In this document: one piece after another, positions 14,380-25,167 of the stretch
Numbering within the stretch: the stretch's first letter is position 1
Layout of the letters: the number at the start of each line of letters is the position of its first letter
From: Diploscapter coronatus
Lineage: Eukaryota > Nematoda > Chromadorea > Rhabditida > Rhabditidae
Assembly: GCA_964036155.1 (NCBI GenBank)
Contig: OZ038422.1
Location: forward strand, 32,077,201 to 32,141,200
Direction: 5' to 3'
Length of the DNA stretch: 64,000 nt
The notes under the pieces: model-generated
Seen by the model: the letters and a program-made list of their open reading frames with translations, nothing else
Told to the model about the DNA's origin: nothing
Databases searched by the model: none
Position numbers and translations under genes: made by a program

Positions 14380-14518
14380 ATTTTTACGAAAAACAGACCG
14401 CATTATGAGAATTGGCATAAAAAACTGAACAATATATGTGAAAATCAGCCAAATCGACGGACCCCCTGGAAAAAACCCTTTGGCTAAGACTTTGGTTTTT
14501 CCTTACATTCACTCTTAA
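14380..14518. repeat. Solitary end of TTAA foldback element B
   Basis: About 135 bp ending in ATTCACTCTTAA. Both arms of the element at 30877-31215 carry the same end: they share AAATCAGCCAAAT, a GGACCCCCTGG-like block and the terminal ATTCACTCTTAA. No second arm was found nearby. Its terminal TTAA is also the first four bases of element A, so the two elements abut or are nested. Confidence 0.6.
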
Positions 14519-15480
14519 GACGCATTCTTTGAGTAACCCGAACAAAGGTCGGACAACTGCAAAAGCGTCTCGGATCCGAACCAAACTTATATGGCGGATA
14601 CATCCATGGGCTCTAATCACAAAAATTAGGTTTTTAGGCCCCGCCCCCAAAAGTGGGCGAGACTAGGTGGGGGTCAAAGTTCGTGATTTTTGCGATTTGC
14701 CTTAAACAGGAGCTACGAAGAGAACTTTTTTTGCTATAATAGATTTTCGAATAATTTAACAAGGATGAGCATAACCATGGAATGTACTTTCTAAAAATAT
14801 ATAGACTTTAGGGAGTCAACCACTTGCTTGGAGTTGAAGGAGGTCCAAAAGTCAAAAGTATCAAAAATGGCAGTTTCAAAAACATGCATATTTTGCACAA
14901 AATCGCCCATAACTCGAAGATTTGTTATTTGCCAGCAAAATTTTATTTCATATTTGGATTCTCCAGATAAAATTACACTAAGATCAGTCATAAAATCGAT
15001 AAGTTAGGTATGACACCAATAACATTTCTATCGCACCAAAGTTGGGGGTCCAAATATCGAAATTTAAATTTTGAGGATTAGACCCCACAACATGTATACC
15101 ATTCGATAGAGCTAATCAAACTGAGTAACTTTTGTGAAGACATCATGTGGTTATCTATTATGGTATGCATGGTATGGAGGTTTGAATGGGTCACACCCAC
15201 GAAAATGATAAAAATTTTCCAAAATTGATAACTTTTCGAAAATCTATTATATCGAAAAAGTTTTCTTTGTACCTCGTATTGTCAGGCAAAGTTAAAATAC
15301 CCAACTTTGACCCCCACCTAGCCCCGTCCACTTTAAAGGACGGGACCTGGTCTCCTCATTTTTGTGATTAGGGCCCATGGATGTATCCACCATATAAGTT
15401 TGGTTTGGATCCGGAAAACTTTTGCAATTGTCCGATCACTCTTTATATTTTATTCGGGTTATTCAAAGAATGCGTCTTAA
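14515..15480. mobile_element. Foldback DNA element A, about 970 bp, TTAA ends
   Basis: Both ends are TTAAGACGCATTCTTTGA (inverted, one mismatch further in). The inverted arms run about 180 bp (14515-14700 and 15290-15480) and share blocks such as CCAAACTTATATGG, GATACATCCATGGG and CTAGGTGGGGGTCAAAGTT. The interior has no transposase-like frame, so it is a non-autonomous element. TTAA at both edges suits insertion into a TTAA target (piggyBac-type), but the motif is palindromic and could belong to the element. Confidence 0.75.
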
Positions 15481-16033
15481 TTAAATTCTAAAAAATCCCT
15501 AATTGCGATCCCCGAACTTTTATCTTTTAGAAAAAATGGAAGCCTAATGAAGTGGCAGCGTCAAAGTGGGCGTTGCTGAATTCTACGAAATAGTGCGGAT
15601 AAGATATAGAAACGGAGATAATAGTGACGATAAAGAGGAGATATGACATTGATGAGATAGACATAGATATGAAGATAAATCAATTATCCCGACTTTCAGC
15701 TGAAATGGAAAACTAGAAAAGAGTGGGTCTTCCAAATTGATTTTTATAGGAAATAGATGAGTGAAAGATTGCGCAATAATGTTTTGGCTTAAAGGGGTCT
15801 ACAAAATGAACCTGGCTTGAGCTCTGTCTGAATCTGAATAAAATGAGATTAAGTTATTAGCCTCTCCATTCATAAATAATATCCTATTTCTCCTTCTTTA
15901 TCATCAAAGAGCGGGCGTTATTTTACGATAAAATTGACGAAATATAATTATTAGGAACTTATTCTGTCATAATTTAAATTATCGTATCTCAATTATCTAT
16001 CAATTTTATATTTATTAAAACATATTGTCAATT

Positions 16034-16354
16034 GGTAAGAATTATTGTGAATAAATAGACAACAAATAGCCCAATAGAATTGGTTTTTTCTTCAATATAT
16101 CTTTTTTCAATTCTTTCTTTTCTATTTCACGAATCTCAAAATGATACGCGTGACTGTCCCTTGTCCATCTGCTAAAAATTTCTACTAAACTAATCATTTT
16201 TTCAACCAAATCTAAATCTAAGTCTTTTCTGAGCCATTGCATGAAAGTCAATTCCCTTTTTCTGATGTTGATTGATATCTGTGACTTTCCCTCCCTTAGC
16301 CAGTGGAAACCTTTCTCTATCATTCCGTTAGCGAGACTCGAATTCGTCATTAAT
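16034..16354 (-). repeat. Left arm of long inverted repeat
   Basis: About 320 bp whose reverse complement matches 18744-19066. Read on the minus strand it is largely open and encodes ISLVEIFSRWTRDSHAYHF, with a continuation (IREIEKKELKK) close to that of the other arm. It matches no protein family I know. The 2.4 kb between the arms is single copy in this window. Confidence 0.7.
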
Positions 16355-18743
16355 AGATAGCATTGTTCCGGCGGGTAACACTTTCAAATCTTCCAAAGGT
16401 AGTTGTAAATTTTGTCATTTCAAGAGTTGATAATTTGAAAGTATGGTCAAATTTCTCTGAAATAAAACTATTTGTTTTTTCAGTAAGTTCCTGCAGCCGC
16501 TTTTCCATTTTATTCGGTCAGTCATTTCTCACTGTGATTTGATAGATACAGAATTTGAGTTTTATTCTGCTCAAATTTATCAATTTTTGCGCAATTTCAC
16601 CCAAAAATTTGATTATTCAACTTCGACTCATGGTGAACTGTTGCATCTCCTTTCGTAACTTCGAATTTCTTTTTTTTTATTTTAACCTGAGGAAATTTCT
16701 TTAGCTTTGATATGCATATTTGTGCGTATTTTTAAAATGACAAACGTTATAGGCAATCGATATCGTAGTTTCAGAGTTTGATATGGAGATTTTTGGAGGG
16801 TTCTTAATTTTCGAGATACCGAGATTGCGATATACAAAACTCACGATTTTTGAGGGTTTTCGAGGGAAAGTTTTTAATTATAAAGTTTGAGAAAGAAATC
16901 CATAGTATATCATACAGAAACAATTTTCCATGATTATCAATTAGGAACCCGACCAGATGGGTCGAAAATTTCTAATCTATAACTTTGATGTTCTGGCATT
17001 TTTATTTTTTATCATGCTTTGTACCCTTCTTAATAAAGGAAGAGTAAATTTTCAATATCCCACTGTTTCATTCCAACTAACCCTGCCAAAAGATGCCTTT
17101 CATGTTTGTAAGAATATTTACGGGAGGTTATAAATCAACTATAGCCATTTCAGACAGGATTTCTTTTTATTTGGCTGTCTTTCCTGGCAAAGAAGGCATC
17201 TCTTTCGCTCTGCGTCTTTCGCCTTTCAGTTCCCTCTTCGAATTCTTATCACCTTTCTGTCATTATCTCTTTCCCTAAATCTTTCATCAAATTAGCCGAT
17301 GGACGGTCACAATTTAGGCTATAAGCGATTGAAAAGGGGAGAAAGGCTGATATTCTCTTCTAATCAGAAGAATTAGATCTTTGTCAGAAGCTTTGAAATG
17401 TCCCAAAATGAATATGTCTCAGAATTTAAACTGCCAATTTGAGTGGACCGGCAAGGATTCAACAGTCGTGAACTCCCGATTCATGTAAGGTAGTATACAG
17501 ATCCGCATTCCCTCGCATTGATTTACAATAGAATTTCTCTGCGGATCCGCATATTGCCTAATATGGATCAATAGGTTTGATCTTGAAGTTGCATCACCAT
17601 ATAAGTTGTGAATTATTGTAGATTTTGCGATAATTGCGTTCAACGCCACTTTGTCACATCCTACGAAATAGCGTGGAGAAAAGATCCCCTTCCCTGACTA
17701 TCCAGCCATATGGCGAAATAACGAAAAATCCAAATGACTGATTTTGCAGATTTATAAAAGGTACAACATTTTCAAATGAAAACTACGACATGTTCATATT
17801 GTGACGTTGCGGCATTTTCAAGTTGCCGCTGCATTCTTGCGGAAAGGGCTGCATGCAATTTCACTTTCAAATTTGATGGACTGATAACCCATCGAAGAAG
17901 ACACGAATCCATGCTTTCTTATCCCTCTGCATTTATCAGAAAAAGGAAAGATAATAATGATAGATTTGAAATCAAATTGAAGAAAGAGAAAAAAGGCTAT
18001 ATATTGAGAGATATGCGCATATAAAAGTGAGTGACAAAGACATTGGCTACTCATCATGGCAAAGCTTCTTTCGTCATGACCTGTCTAAATTTTCATTCTG
18101 AAATGTTCAAAAGTTTAATCGATTTCAGGACCAGGGTTCGTACTAAAGTCCCCCCTCATGTGAAATGAATCTCGCGTGAATAATCCAGCTCATACAAGAT
18201 TCAGATGAGGTTCATTTGATCTTAGAATTACATTTTATTGTGTTGTAAGAGCAATATTTTTTTTCAAATTCATCATGCACATTTCAAAATCCACATTTGT
18301 GATGATCTATTCTCGATTTTACAGCTATTTATTTAGATTTCTGTCTCACAGCACCGATGGGGGATAGTACAACTTCAAATGCACTCTCGGCCATTACAGC
18401 AGCAGAGTGAGTTTACTCCGAATTTTCATAGTCATTTGAGCAATTTGTATTTTGTTGAGTTTTTCCGTATATCCAGGCCTAGATCATGACAGATTTTTTG
18501 ACTCCTATGTGTTAAACCTAGATAAAAATCGCAAATTTCGCTTTCATTGCATTTTTCGCTTTGATTCGAAAAGTGTCATTTGAAATCCAAAATGGGAGCA
18601 GAAACTTTCTGAAAAGACAAGGTTTAGTTTTATTCCAGAGAAATTTGATCATACTTTTTCCAAATGAACAATTCTTGAAATGGCTAAATTTACAAGTAAC
18701 TTTGGGAGATTTGAGAGACGCTGACCATCGGAACAACAAGATC

Positions 18744-19066
18744 GATTGATGACGAATTCGCGTCTCGCTAATAGGATGATAGAGAAACGTGTCTAGTGGC
18801 TAGGGGAAGGGAAGACACAGATATCGATAAATATCAGAAAAGGGAATTGGTTTTAATGCAATGGCTATAAGAAAAAGACAACTAGATTTGGTTGAAGAAA
18901 ATCATCAGTTTAGTAGAAATTTTTAGTAGATGGACAAGGGACAGTCACGCGTATCATTTTGAGGTTCGTGAAATAGAAAAGAAAGAATTGAAAAAATATA
19001 TTGAAGAAAAGAAATCGATTCCACTGGGCTATTTAAATTGCCTATTTATTCACAATAATCTTAACC
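18744..19066 (+). repeat. Right arm of long inverted repeat
   Basis: Inverted partner of 16034-16354. The outer ends are GGTTAAGATTATTGTGAATA here (reverse-complemented) and GGTAAGAATTATTGTGAATA there; the inner ends share GAATTCGTCAT. The plus-strand frame is interrupted upstream of the shared peptide ISLVEIFSRWTRDSHAYHF. It is either the terminal arms of a roughly 3 kb element or an inverted duplication. Confidence 0.7.
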
Positions 19067-20579
19067 ATTTATGATATCAGTATAATCAATAATCAATTAT
19101 CTTCCACTGTAACGAAGTCGAGAGTTGCCAGTGTCCTTCGCTCAAGGGGCAGTGCGAACGCAAAACGGTGCCTCCAGAATTCTGACTGAAATATGTAGAA
19201 TGATCCTTTCATATTTTCTTTCGAAGATATAAAATTTAGTTATGGAATAAATAAAGCATTTTACTTTTTCTAGTATTCTTTTCAGAAAATGTTGATCTCA
19301 TCAATCTAATTCTCCACTAGGTGGAACTAGAAAACTGCGAATATTCAGTTTTTTGTCAACGTGAAGTGAGACCAAGACTAACCATTGCTAATTTTTATTT
19401 TTTACTATCCCTACAGAAGTTGAAAATCATTATTCTAAAAATCACAAAATTAGCATTTACGTACGTTACTTCCTCTATATGCAACAGTCACATTTAAAAT
19501 ATAATTAACGAGAAGCTAACTAAAAATAGGGAAGAATTTTCGACAGCATAAAATGAAACTTATCGGACTAGTAACCGACTGGACTAAGCAGATATCAACT
19601 TCGTCTTCTTCCGTCTTCTTCATCAATTATCATTGACTCTCATCGTTTTTCGCTGCTTCTCTTTGTCTGCCTTTCTACAGATAATTCTATTTCCATTGAT
19701 ATTTACCTCTTCAGGAAAGCTTTTTCTTCTTCTTCGTCTCGTCACGTCTATCCTCATCAATTCTCTTTCACGTCCATGATATCTCCTCAGGTTTCTTCAT
19801 CTCTCCTGCCGTTTTGGTCAATTCCTCCTTTATCATTAGCTATCCCCTCCCTCCTATCTTTCCCTTTAAATCAGAAGCCGATGTTGAGATAGCCCCCACA
19901 ACGTTGCTTCTCTTCAACGACGCCCAGCTTCATGTTGGCAGAACCTCAAGTTTAAAGGCTAATAGTTAGTGACATCTCACCGTGTTCTCTATCAGAAGGG
20001 GATTGATCTTCTCTTCGAATTCCATTTAATCGGGAGTGCAGTGCACTTTCACTTTTTGCATGTACTTTTCTGCTTCTTCATGAGCCAACAAATCTTTCTC
20101 TCATATATCAAAAGTCGTTCAAGACCTTTCGTTAGTCATCATGGCAAAAATGATCACAAGCTCATTTCACTCGAACTTCGGTATTGAAATATCTATCTAA
20201 TAAATCGGAACGATCTATTGATCTTTAGTTGATGTTTCATGCTCTTCAAAATTTCTTATTCTCAACTTTTGACCTTTTTTATTTGACTATAGCATACTTT
20301 CTGTTTAACATGAGAGAAACTGTAGAATGTATCCATCAAATTAGTTTTTTTGCTAATTTTATCTAAAAGATAGGAGAAAGCTAACATCTTCAAAAGGTGA
20401 AGGGTAAAGTTGTTCGAAACTCTGCAGGTCAGTCATTTTATACTGACAGAATATCCTCATCATCATTTGTTTCTTCTTTCAAATTGTGTGTTAATTCGTG
20501 CATTATCATGTTCGTAAAAAGTTTGAATTATTTTATTCCCGATAAAAAATTCAATCCAATCAAATTTTTACAGAAATCA

Positions 20580-22685
20580 ATGAGGATGAAATTTTTGGAT
20601 TGGACGAAGATTTTCTATGCACTGTCGATTTTGGCGGCTGTTGAAGGATGTGCCAGGTAGGGTAAGAAAATAAATAAAATTTAGCGACATCTTTCAGAAC
20701 AGATCCTGGAGAAGGCGAATTAACAACATTGGGACCAGGTATGAGAATTGAAATAAAATCTAGAGTAAAAAAATTTCTATAAATTATGTGTTAGATGCAT
20801 GAAACGCCGAATAGCTCTTACCGGAACCTTTTCAAATCTAGAAAATCCTTCTGGTGGAATCAATCACTAATGTTTGTGAATCCAAGCACTGACTTGGTTC
20901 ATTGTGAAACCTTAGAATAGTCGAATAAAAACCATACGAATTTTAATTCAAGTGATACGACACTCCTTACTTCTGAAGTCATAACCATTTCAGAATTAAC
21001 AACGACCCCAGCGACTGGATCAACAACGACCCCAGCGACTGGATCAACAACGACTTCAACGACTGGATCGACAACGACTGGGTCTACTACGACTACGGCT
21101 TCGACATCAAGTAATCTTTGACATCAATGACCTGAAAATACATGATAAGACTAATTTTAGCGAGTTCTTCTTCTACTTCTTCGACAACCGTAAACATATA
21201 AAAATTAGCAAGAGTAATTAACAAGTACGGTCGTTTGTTATTTCAGACGATGTCAACCACGACTGTGACACCGGACTGCGAAGCAGCGTACGGGCAGTTC
21301 GGAATTGGATGGACATACTGGCCTGGTCAGTTCACGTTCACCATTTTGGCAATGATATAGCATTTCGATTCAATTTCACCTTTTATAATTGAATTACATG
21401 ACTTAACTCAGTTTTCCAGGTGACGCAAATTCAGAGCCAGGCTGCTTCGGGGTATGATAGATTTTTATCGAATCGTTTTGACAATTAATATTAGAGGGAG
21501 GCTGTCTAGAAATGAAGACACCTATTTATCAAACCAAAATAATCTGGAAAGAAATCATGATTTATAATTTTTAAATTTAACATATTTTCGTCAATATTGT
21601 GTCAAAATTCGAAACTAAATCATGACTTTATTTCCAGGTTATTTTGGCTTGATAAATAGGTGCCTTCATTTATTCGTGCCTTCATTTTCAGGTTGCCGTT
21701 AGTGCGGACGCTCTGACTACGGCTAGTGTTCAGGGAATCATAGATTTCTGCACAAACAGCGGCGCAACTGGCGCGACTCCGGCCAGTTTTCACTCGCAGG
21801 CTCAATACGACTTTCTCACCACAACCACGAGTTGGCATTTTATTCGCACTTTACACTATTTTGCAGTCCACATCCATTTGTTAGGGAGAAGTAGGAGGAA
21901 GGTAGAAAAAGCTGGGTGTGGAATACAGAAAAAAAACCCCCGATTTAACCTAAAAATTGTTCCAATGATATAGGACTTGGATCGGCAACGCCAGCATGGC
22001 TCAACCTCTACTATGACATGACAACGGGCGTACTGATGTGGATTGATGGGAGGTTTGTGAAACGTTTCTAAGTAGATAATAACTACTTGATAATAAACCT
22101 AAGTTAGAGAAATAGAAAAGGGTTGAATATGGTAAGAATAGTGAGAGAATGTTTTATCTACCTAACGTTCTCTAGTATCATGATGTCCATGAGACTACCA
22201 AATATTCTCAAATTTTTAATCTGCGATAAAGATATCCCAATTTTAGCACCGTTGATTTTATTCGCGCACCTCTGACCAACACCGATCCTACGACAACGAT
22301 GCTAGGATGGTTCTTTGACGTAATTACTTTATAACTCAATTATTCCCAATCTATTTTCTTCAGGATGCCTGGCTCGCTGGTAGGTTTTGATTTAAAATAA
22401 GCAGCAGCAGCAGCAGCACGCCCAGAATGATTTTTGACTGTCAGCATCAGTAAAACAAAGATTTTTAATTATTGAAACTTTGATTGAAAGAGATGTAAAT
22501 TTGATTTACAGAAGATCCCGCGGATGGGACCATGAACAATGTGGTATGAAAAATAATTTCATAACTTAGTCCAAGCGATTTATAATTAGTGAAAAATTTA
22601 GTATTTAGGACTTTAAATACTGATATTTATATAAAGAAAGCATATTCAAGTTATATTTTAGTGGTGCCGAGCTCCAGTGCCTTAG
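20580..22685 (+). CDS. Secreted C-type-lectin-like protein with Thr/Ser-rich stalk
   Basis: Exons: 20580-20656, 20698-20738, 20994-21110, 21161-21189, 21247-21325, 21420-21451, 21692-21830, 21974-22052, 22247-22319, 22364-22379, 22512-22543, 22662-22685; 245 aa, all phases agree. The ATG lies six bases after a TTTACAG acceptor. A signal peptide (FYALSILAAVEGCA) is followed by a low-complexity Thr/Ser linker with repeats of TTTPATGS, probably O-glycosylated. The C-terminal part resembles nematode CLEC domains: WTYWPGD near its start, a FHSQAQYDFL helix, MWIDGSTVDF, and a WCRAPVP end just where the domain usually closes. Such proteins are secreted and often linked to pathogen response. The cysteine count is low for a full CTLD, so carbohydrate binding is doubtful. 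A foldback element sits in the sixth intron and another in the likely 3' UTR. Confidence 0.8.
21510..21671. repeat. Foldback element in lectin-gene intron
   Basis: About 160 bp inside the intron 21452-21691. Arms of roughly 55 bp are near-perfect inverted copies: AATGAAGACACCTATTTATC at the left and GATAAATAGGTGCCTTCATT at the right, with TTATTTCCAGGTTATTTTGG matching inside. The short length and absence of any frame indicate a MITE. Confidence 0.75.
22401..22418. repeat. GCA trinucleotide microsatellite
   Basis: Six uninterrupted GCA units in the intron 22380-22511 of the lectin gene. It lies between the splice sites that join in phase, so I read it as intronic, not as a polyglutamine tract. 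Confidence 0.7.
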
Positions 22686-25167
22686 AGAGCAGGCCACAGT
22701 TATCGAACATTAACTTATTATCTCATCTCATTAAAATATCATCATGCAATTTCTACACATGTAACTAATAATAGGACGTGAATGTAAGGGTGCGTTCATG
22801 CTTAGTTGCATGCAACTCGCAACTCCCTCAAAATAACATGAAAACGAAGAGAGCATGATTGCATTATTTCTTTTGCTCTCTTGGTTCTCCATGCTATTTC
22901 AAGTGAGCTGCATTGCAACTAAGTGAACGAACCTATAAGTTTTAATTTATTTTTACTGTATATTCATCTTAATAAACTTGTTTCTTCCAAAGATTACATT
23001 GTAGTTCGAATGTTCGGCGTTTTAGAATTGTCGCAGCGACGCAACATTTTCTTAGAAATGTCGCAACACACTAAATAAAATGTAACAGAAAGTTTTACTG
23101 ATCAGATAGTAAGTCGGGTTTTCAGAAACTACGGCATAAAATGCATGATTCAGTTTAAACGTTGCCTAAATTTATTGAGTTATAGAATATTTTTGACGAA
23201 AATAATCATATACTGTTTATGGGGTTAAAAATAATGAAATTTTCACTATAACCGCCAATCAAGTGCCGGTGATCGCTTTAGATAGGTAAATAGCCTATCG
23301 ATTGTGGCATATATTTCACCCGTGATATCAGTACTCCTAATATAAGCCTTCGATGATCAAACTCGGGCATGCCTAGGTGAGTTATGGGGCACGACTGGGA
23401 TCGGCCATTTAGAAAAATAAAAAATTTCCTACTTTCAAAAAATCTTTAAAAATGATGTAGGCATATTTTCGCGAAAATTTGCGAAATAGGCTCAAATTTT
23501 GGAGATTTTTAATTGAAACTTCGTGCAGCTCTCCTTATCAAATCACCCTTTCCTTCCCTTGTAGCAACAATTCACCATATCCCAACTATCCATTGTGTGA
23601 AATGTCTGCGATTCCAAGAAGTTAATTTTACGATTAAAAGTGAATGGTTGGCTAAAATTAGTCCCATCAATTCGTTACTTGCAAACGTCTCATTTGAAAT
23701 AAATTTTTGAATTTACGCATTGTAAAGAACGACAATCAAGAAATAATTATTTCGCATCATCATAAATTGAATCGTGTTTTATTTATAAATATATTGAAAT
23801 TTGTATCTTTCTGGTAGAACATGAGTTTGTCAGAAAACGAAATGATAAATTCTATTTTTCGGCGAAAGATTATTCTTTTCAACTTCTCTACCGTGCTATC
23901 TCGTTTGAGCACCGAAACAAATAGGAGATTCTGTTTCTTTTCGTCTCTCTGAAATAGACTTTCCATGTCAATTTTCACGTAGGAGGGACGTCGCATGAAT
24001 AATTAACCATCACATCTGACGTCTCTTTCAGTGATAGATTTTGCAGACAATCAGAGAAGATGACAATTATCAGATTTCGCATTTATCAATAATGGGGTTT
24101 AAAAATAGAAATAAGAAGTATGCGATATAATGCGACTATTTTTTTTATCAGAATTTACACGAGAAATTACTACATTACACTCAGAGATCTAATTCCATTA
24201 CTTATTGGCAAGTCGTTTGGCTCTCAAGCATTTCTATACCGTCAGTCGATTAGACAAAATTAATTTCTGGATTTTGCCTGTTCCTATCCGCTACATGCCC
24301 ATTGTTCACTTTTCTTCATATTTTACTAGTCTTCCCTTGTGAAACGGTTTTAAGAAGCAAAAACTATCACAGAGAAATCTCATCGATAATAAGAAGCGAC
24401 ATCAGACATCATTCAATGAATTGTGTGCTAACTGTGGTATGCAAATAAGATGTGGTGCAATAAGTGAAATTTTTCTGACTGTCAGACGGATTAACTCGCC
24501 GTCAATGATGAAATGAATAAACTTTGGCCGATTTATTCTTTTTTCACGTAATATTGAATTGCGTGTATGATTTTAATGCAGACATCACTCGTGTCATCTC
24601 AACTTTTCCGATATTCGTTTTGCTGGTCGGATTAATAAGTATCATCGAAACATTTTCGAGCCCGATATAAAAATTCCTATGAGGCTGTTGTCAATATCAG
24701 TCTATGCAACTTGCAGGCAGAAATATCACCGTATTATAAAGCGATAATTTCTTCGCCACTTCTCGAAGTGGGGCGAAATTCTGAGGCTTTATCAATATCT
24801 TTTTTATATATCATATTTGCTAGAAGGCTTTGCTCGTGGTTGTTGCGTCTAGAGACCTCTTTTTCAGCAAAATCTCGCATTTACCTCTTTGACATTGTCA
24901 CTTTTGGTTATGTGGTATAACCCATAATTAGGACCCGCAAGTGATTTTTCGAAATTAAGAGCTGTTTTAAATCATACTAGTCTGAGAAGAATTAAACAAT
25001 TTTTCTTTTTCCAAACCGATGTTTCTATCGAAAACTGCGCATTACGTGCTTTTGAGAATAGCGACTTTCGAACGAATTGTCGTCGACCGTTTTGTTTGTT
25101 CTAAAATATGCAGGAGAATGCAAACTATTGTCAATTTCTAGGCATTTTATGATAAACAATAATTCAG
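22686..25167. other. Intergenic region
   Basis: Holds the 3' flank of the lectin gene (AATAAA at 22971), the foldback element at 22788-22933 and then about 2 kb of AT-rich DNA in which I recognise no gene. The last part presumably contains the promoter and trans-splice acceptor of the next gene. Confidence 0.4.
22788..22933. repeat. Foldback element downstream of lectin gene
   Basis: The inverted arms share CGTTCA, CTTAGTTGCA and GCA.CTC blocks (left from 22788, right ending 22933), with a second inverted pair of AGAGAGCA/TGCTCTCTT type inside. It lies between the stop codon (22685) and the AATAAA at 22971, so it may be carried in the mRNA 3' UTR. Confidence 0.65.

Larger units (their letters stand above)
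13879..20579. other. Repeat-rich intergenic region
   Basis: No gene recognised in 6.7 kb. It begins with the bestrophin 3' UTR (AATAAA at 14105). It then holds a solitary end of TTAA element B, the foldback element A (14515-15480) and a long inverted repeat with arms 16034-16354 and 18744-19066. A short exon-like piece (18357-18406) and a GC-rich patch (about 19100-19187) have some coding character but could not be joined to anything. 19590-19860 is pyrimidine-rich. Confidence 0.5.

Noticed and set aside
14384..14650. Possible protein sharing VDLADF with frames at 30784-31035 and 31078-31317
   Set aside because: The shared peptide comes from the repeated DNA of foldback element B, on both arms and in opposite orientations, not from a gene family.
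18357..18406. Exon-like piece MGDSTTSNALSAITAAE ending in a GT donor
   Set aside because: It follows a CACAG acceptor and looks coding, but the only in-phase continuation (at 19286) stops after a few codons.
19100..19187. GC-rich patch with open frame ending CQCPSLKGQCERKTVPPEF
   Set aside because: Two frames are open over the same bases and no acceptor or upstream exon could be assigned.
19873..19945. Minus-strand 20-codon frame MKLGVVEEKQRCGGYLNIGF in a GC-rich patch
   Set aside because: Too short and isolated; no splice or promoter evidence.
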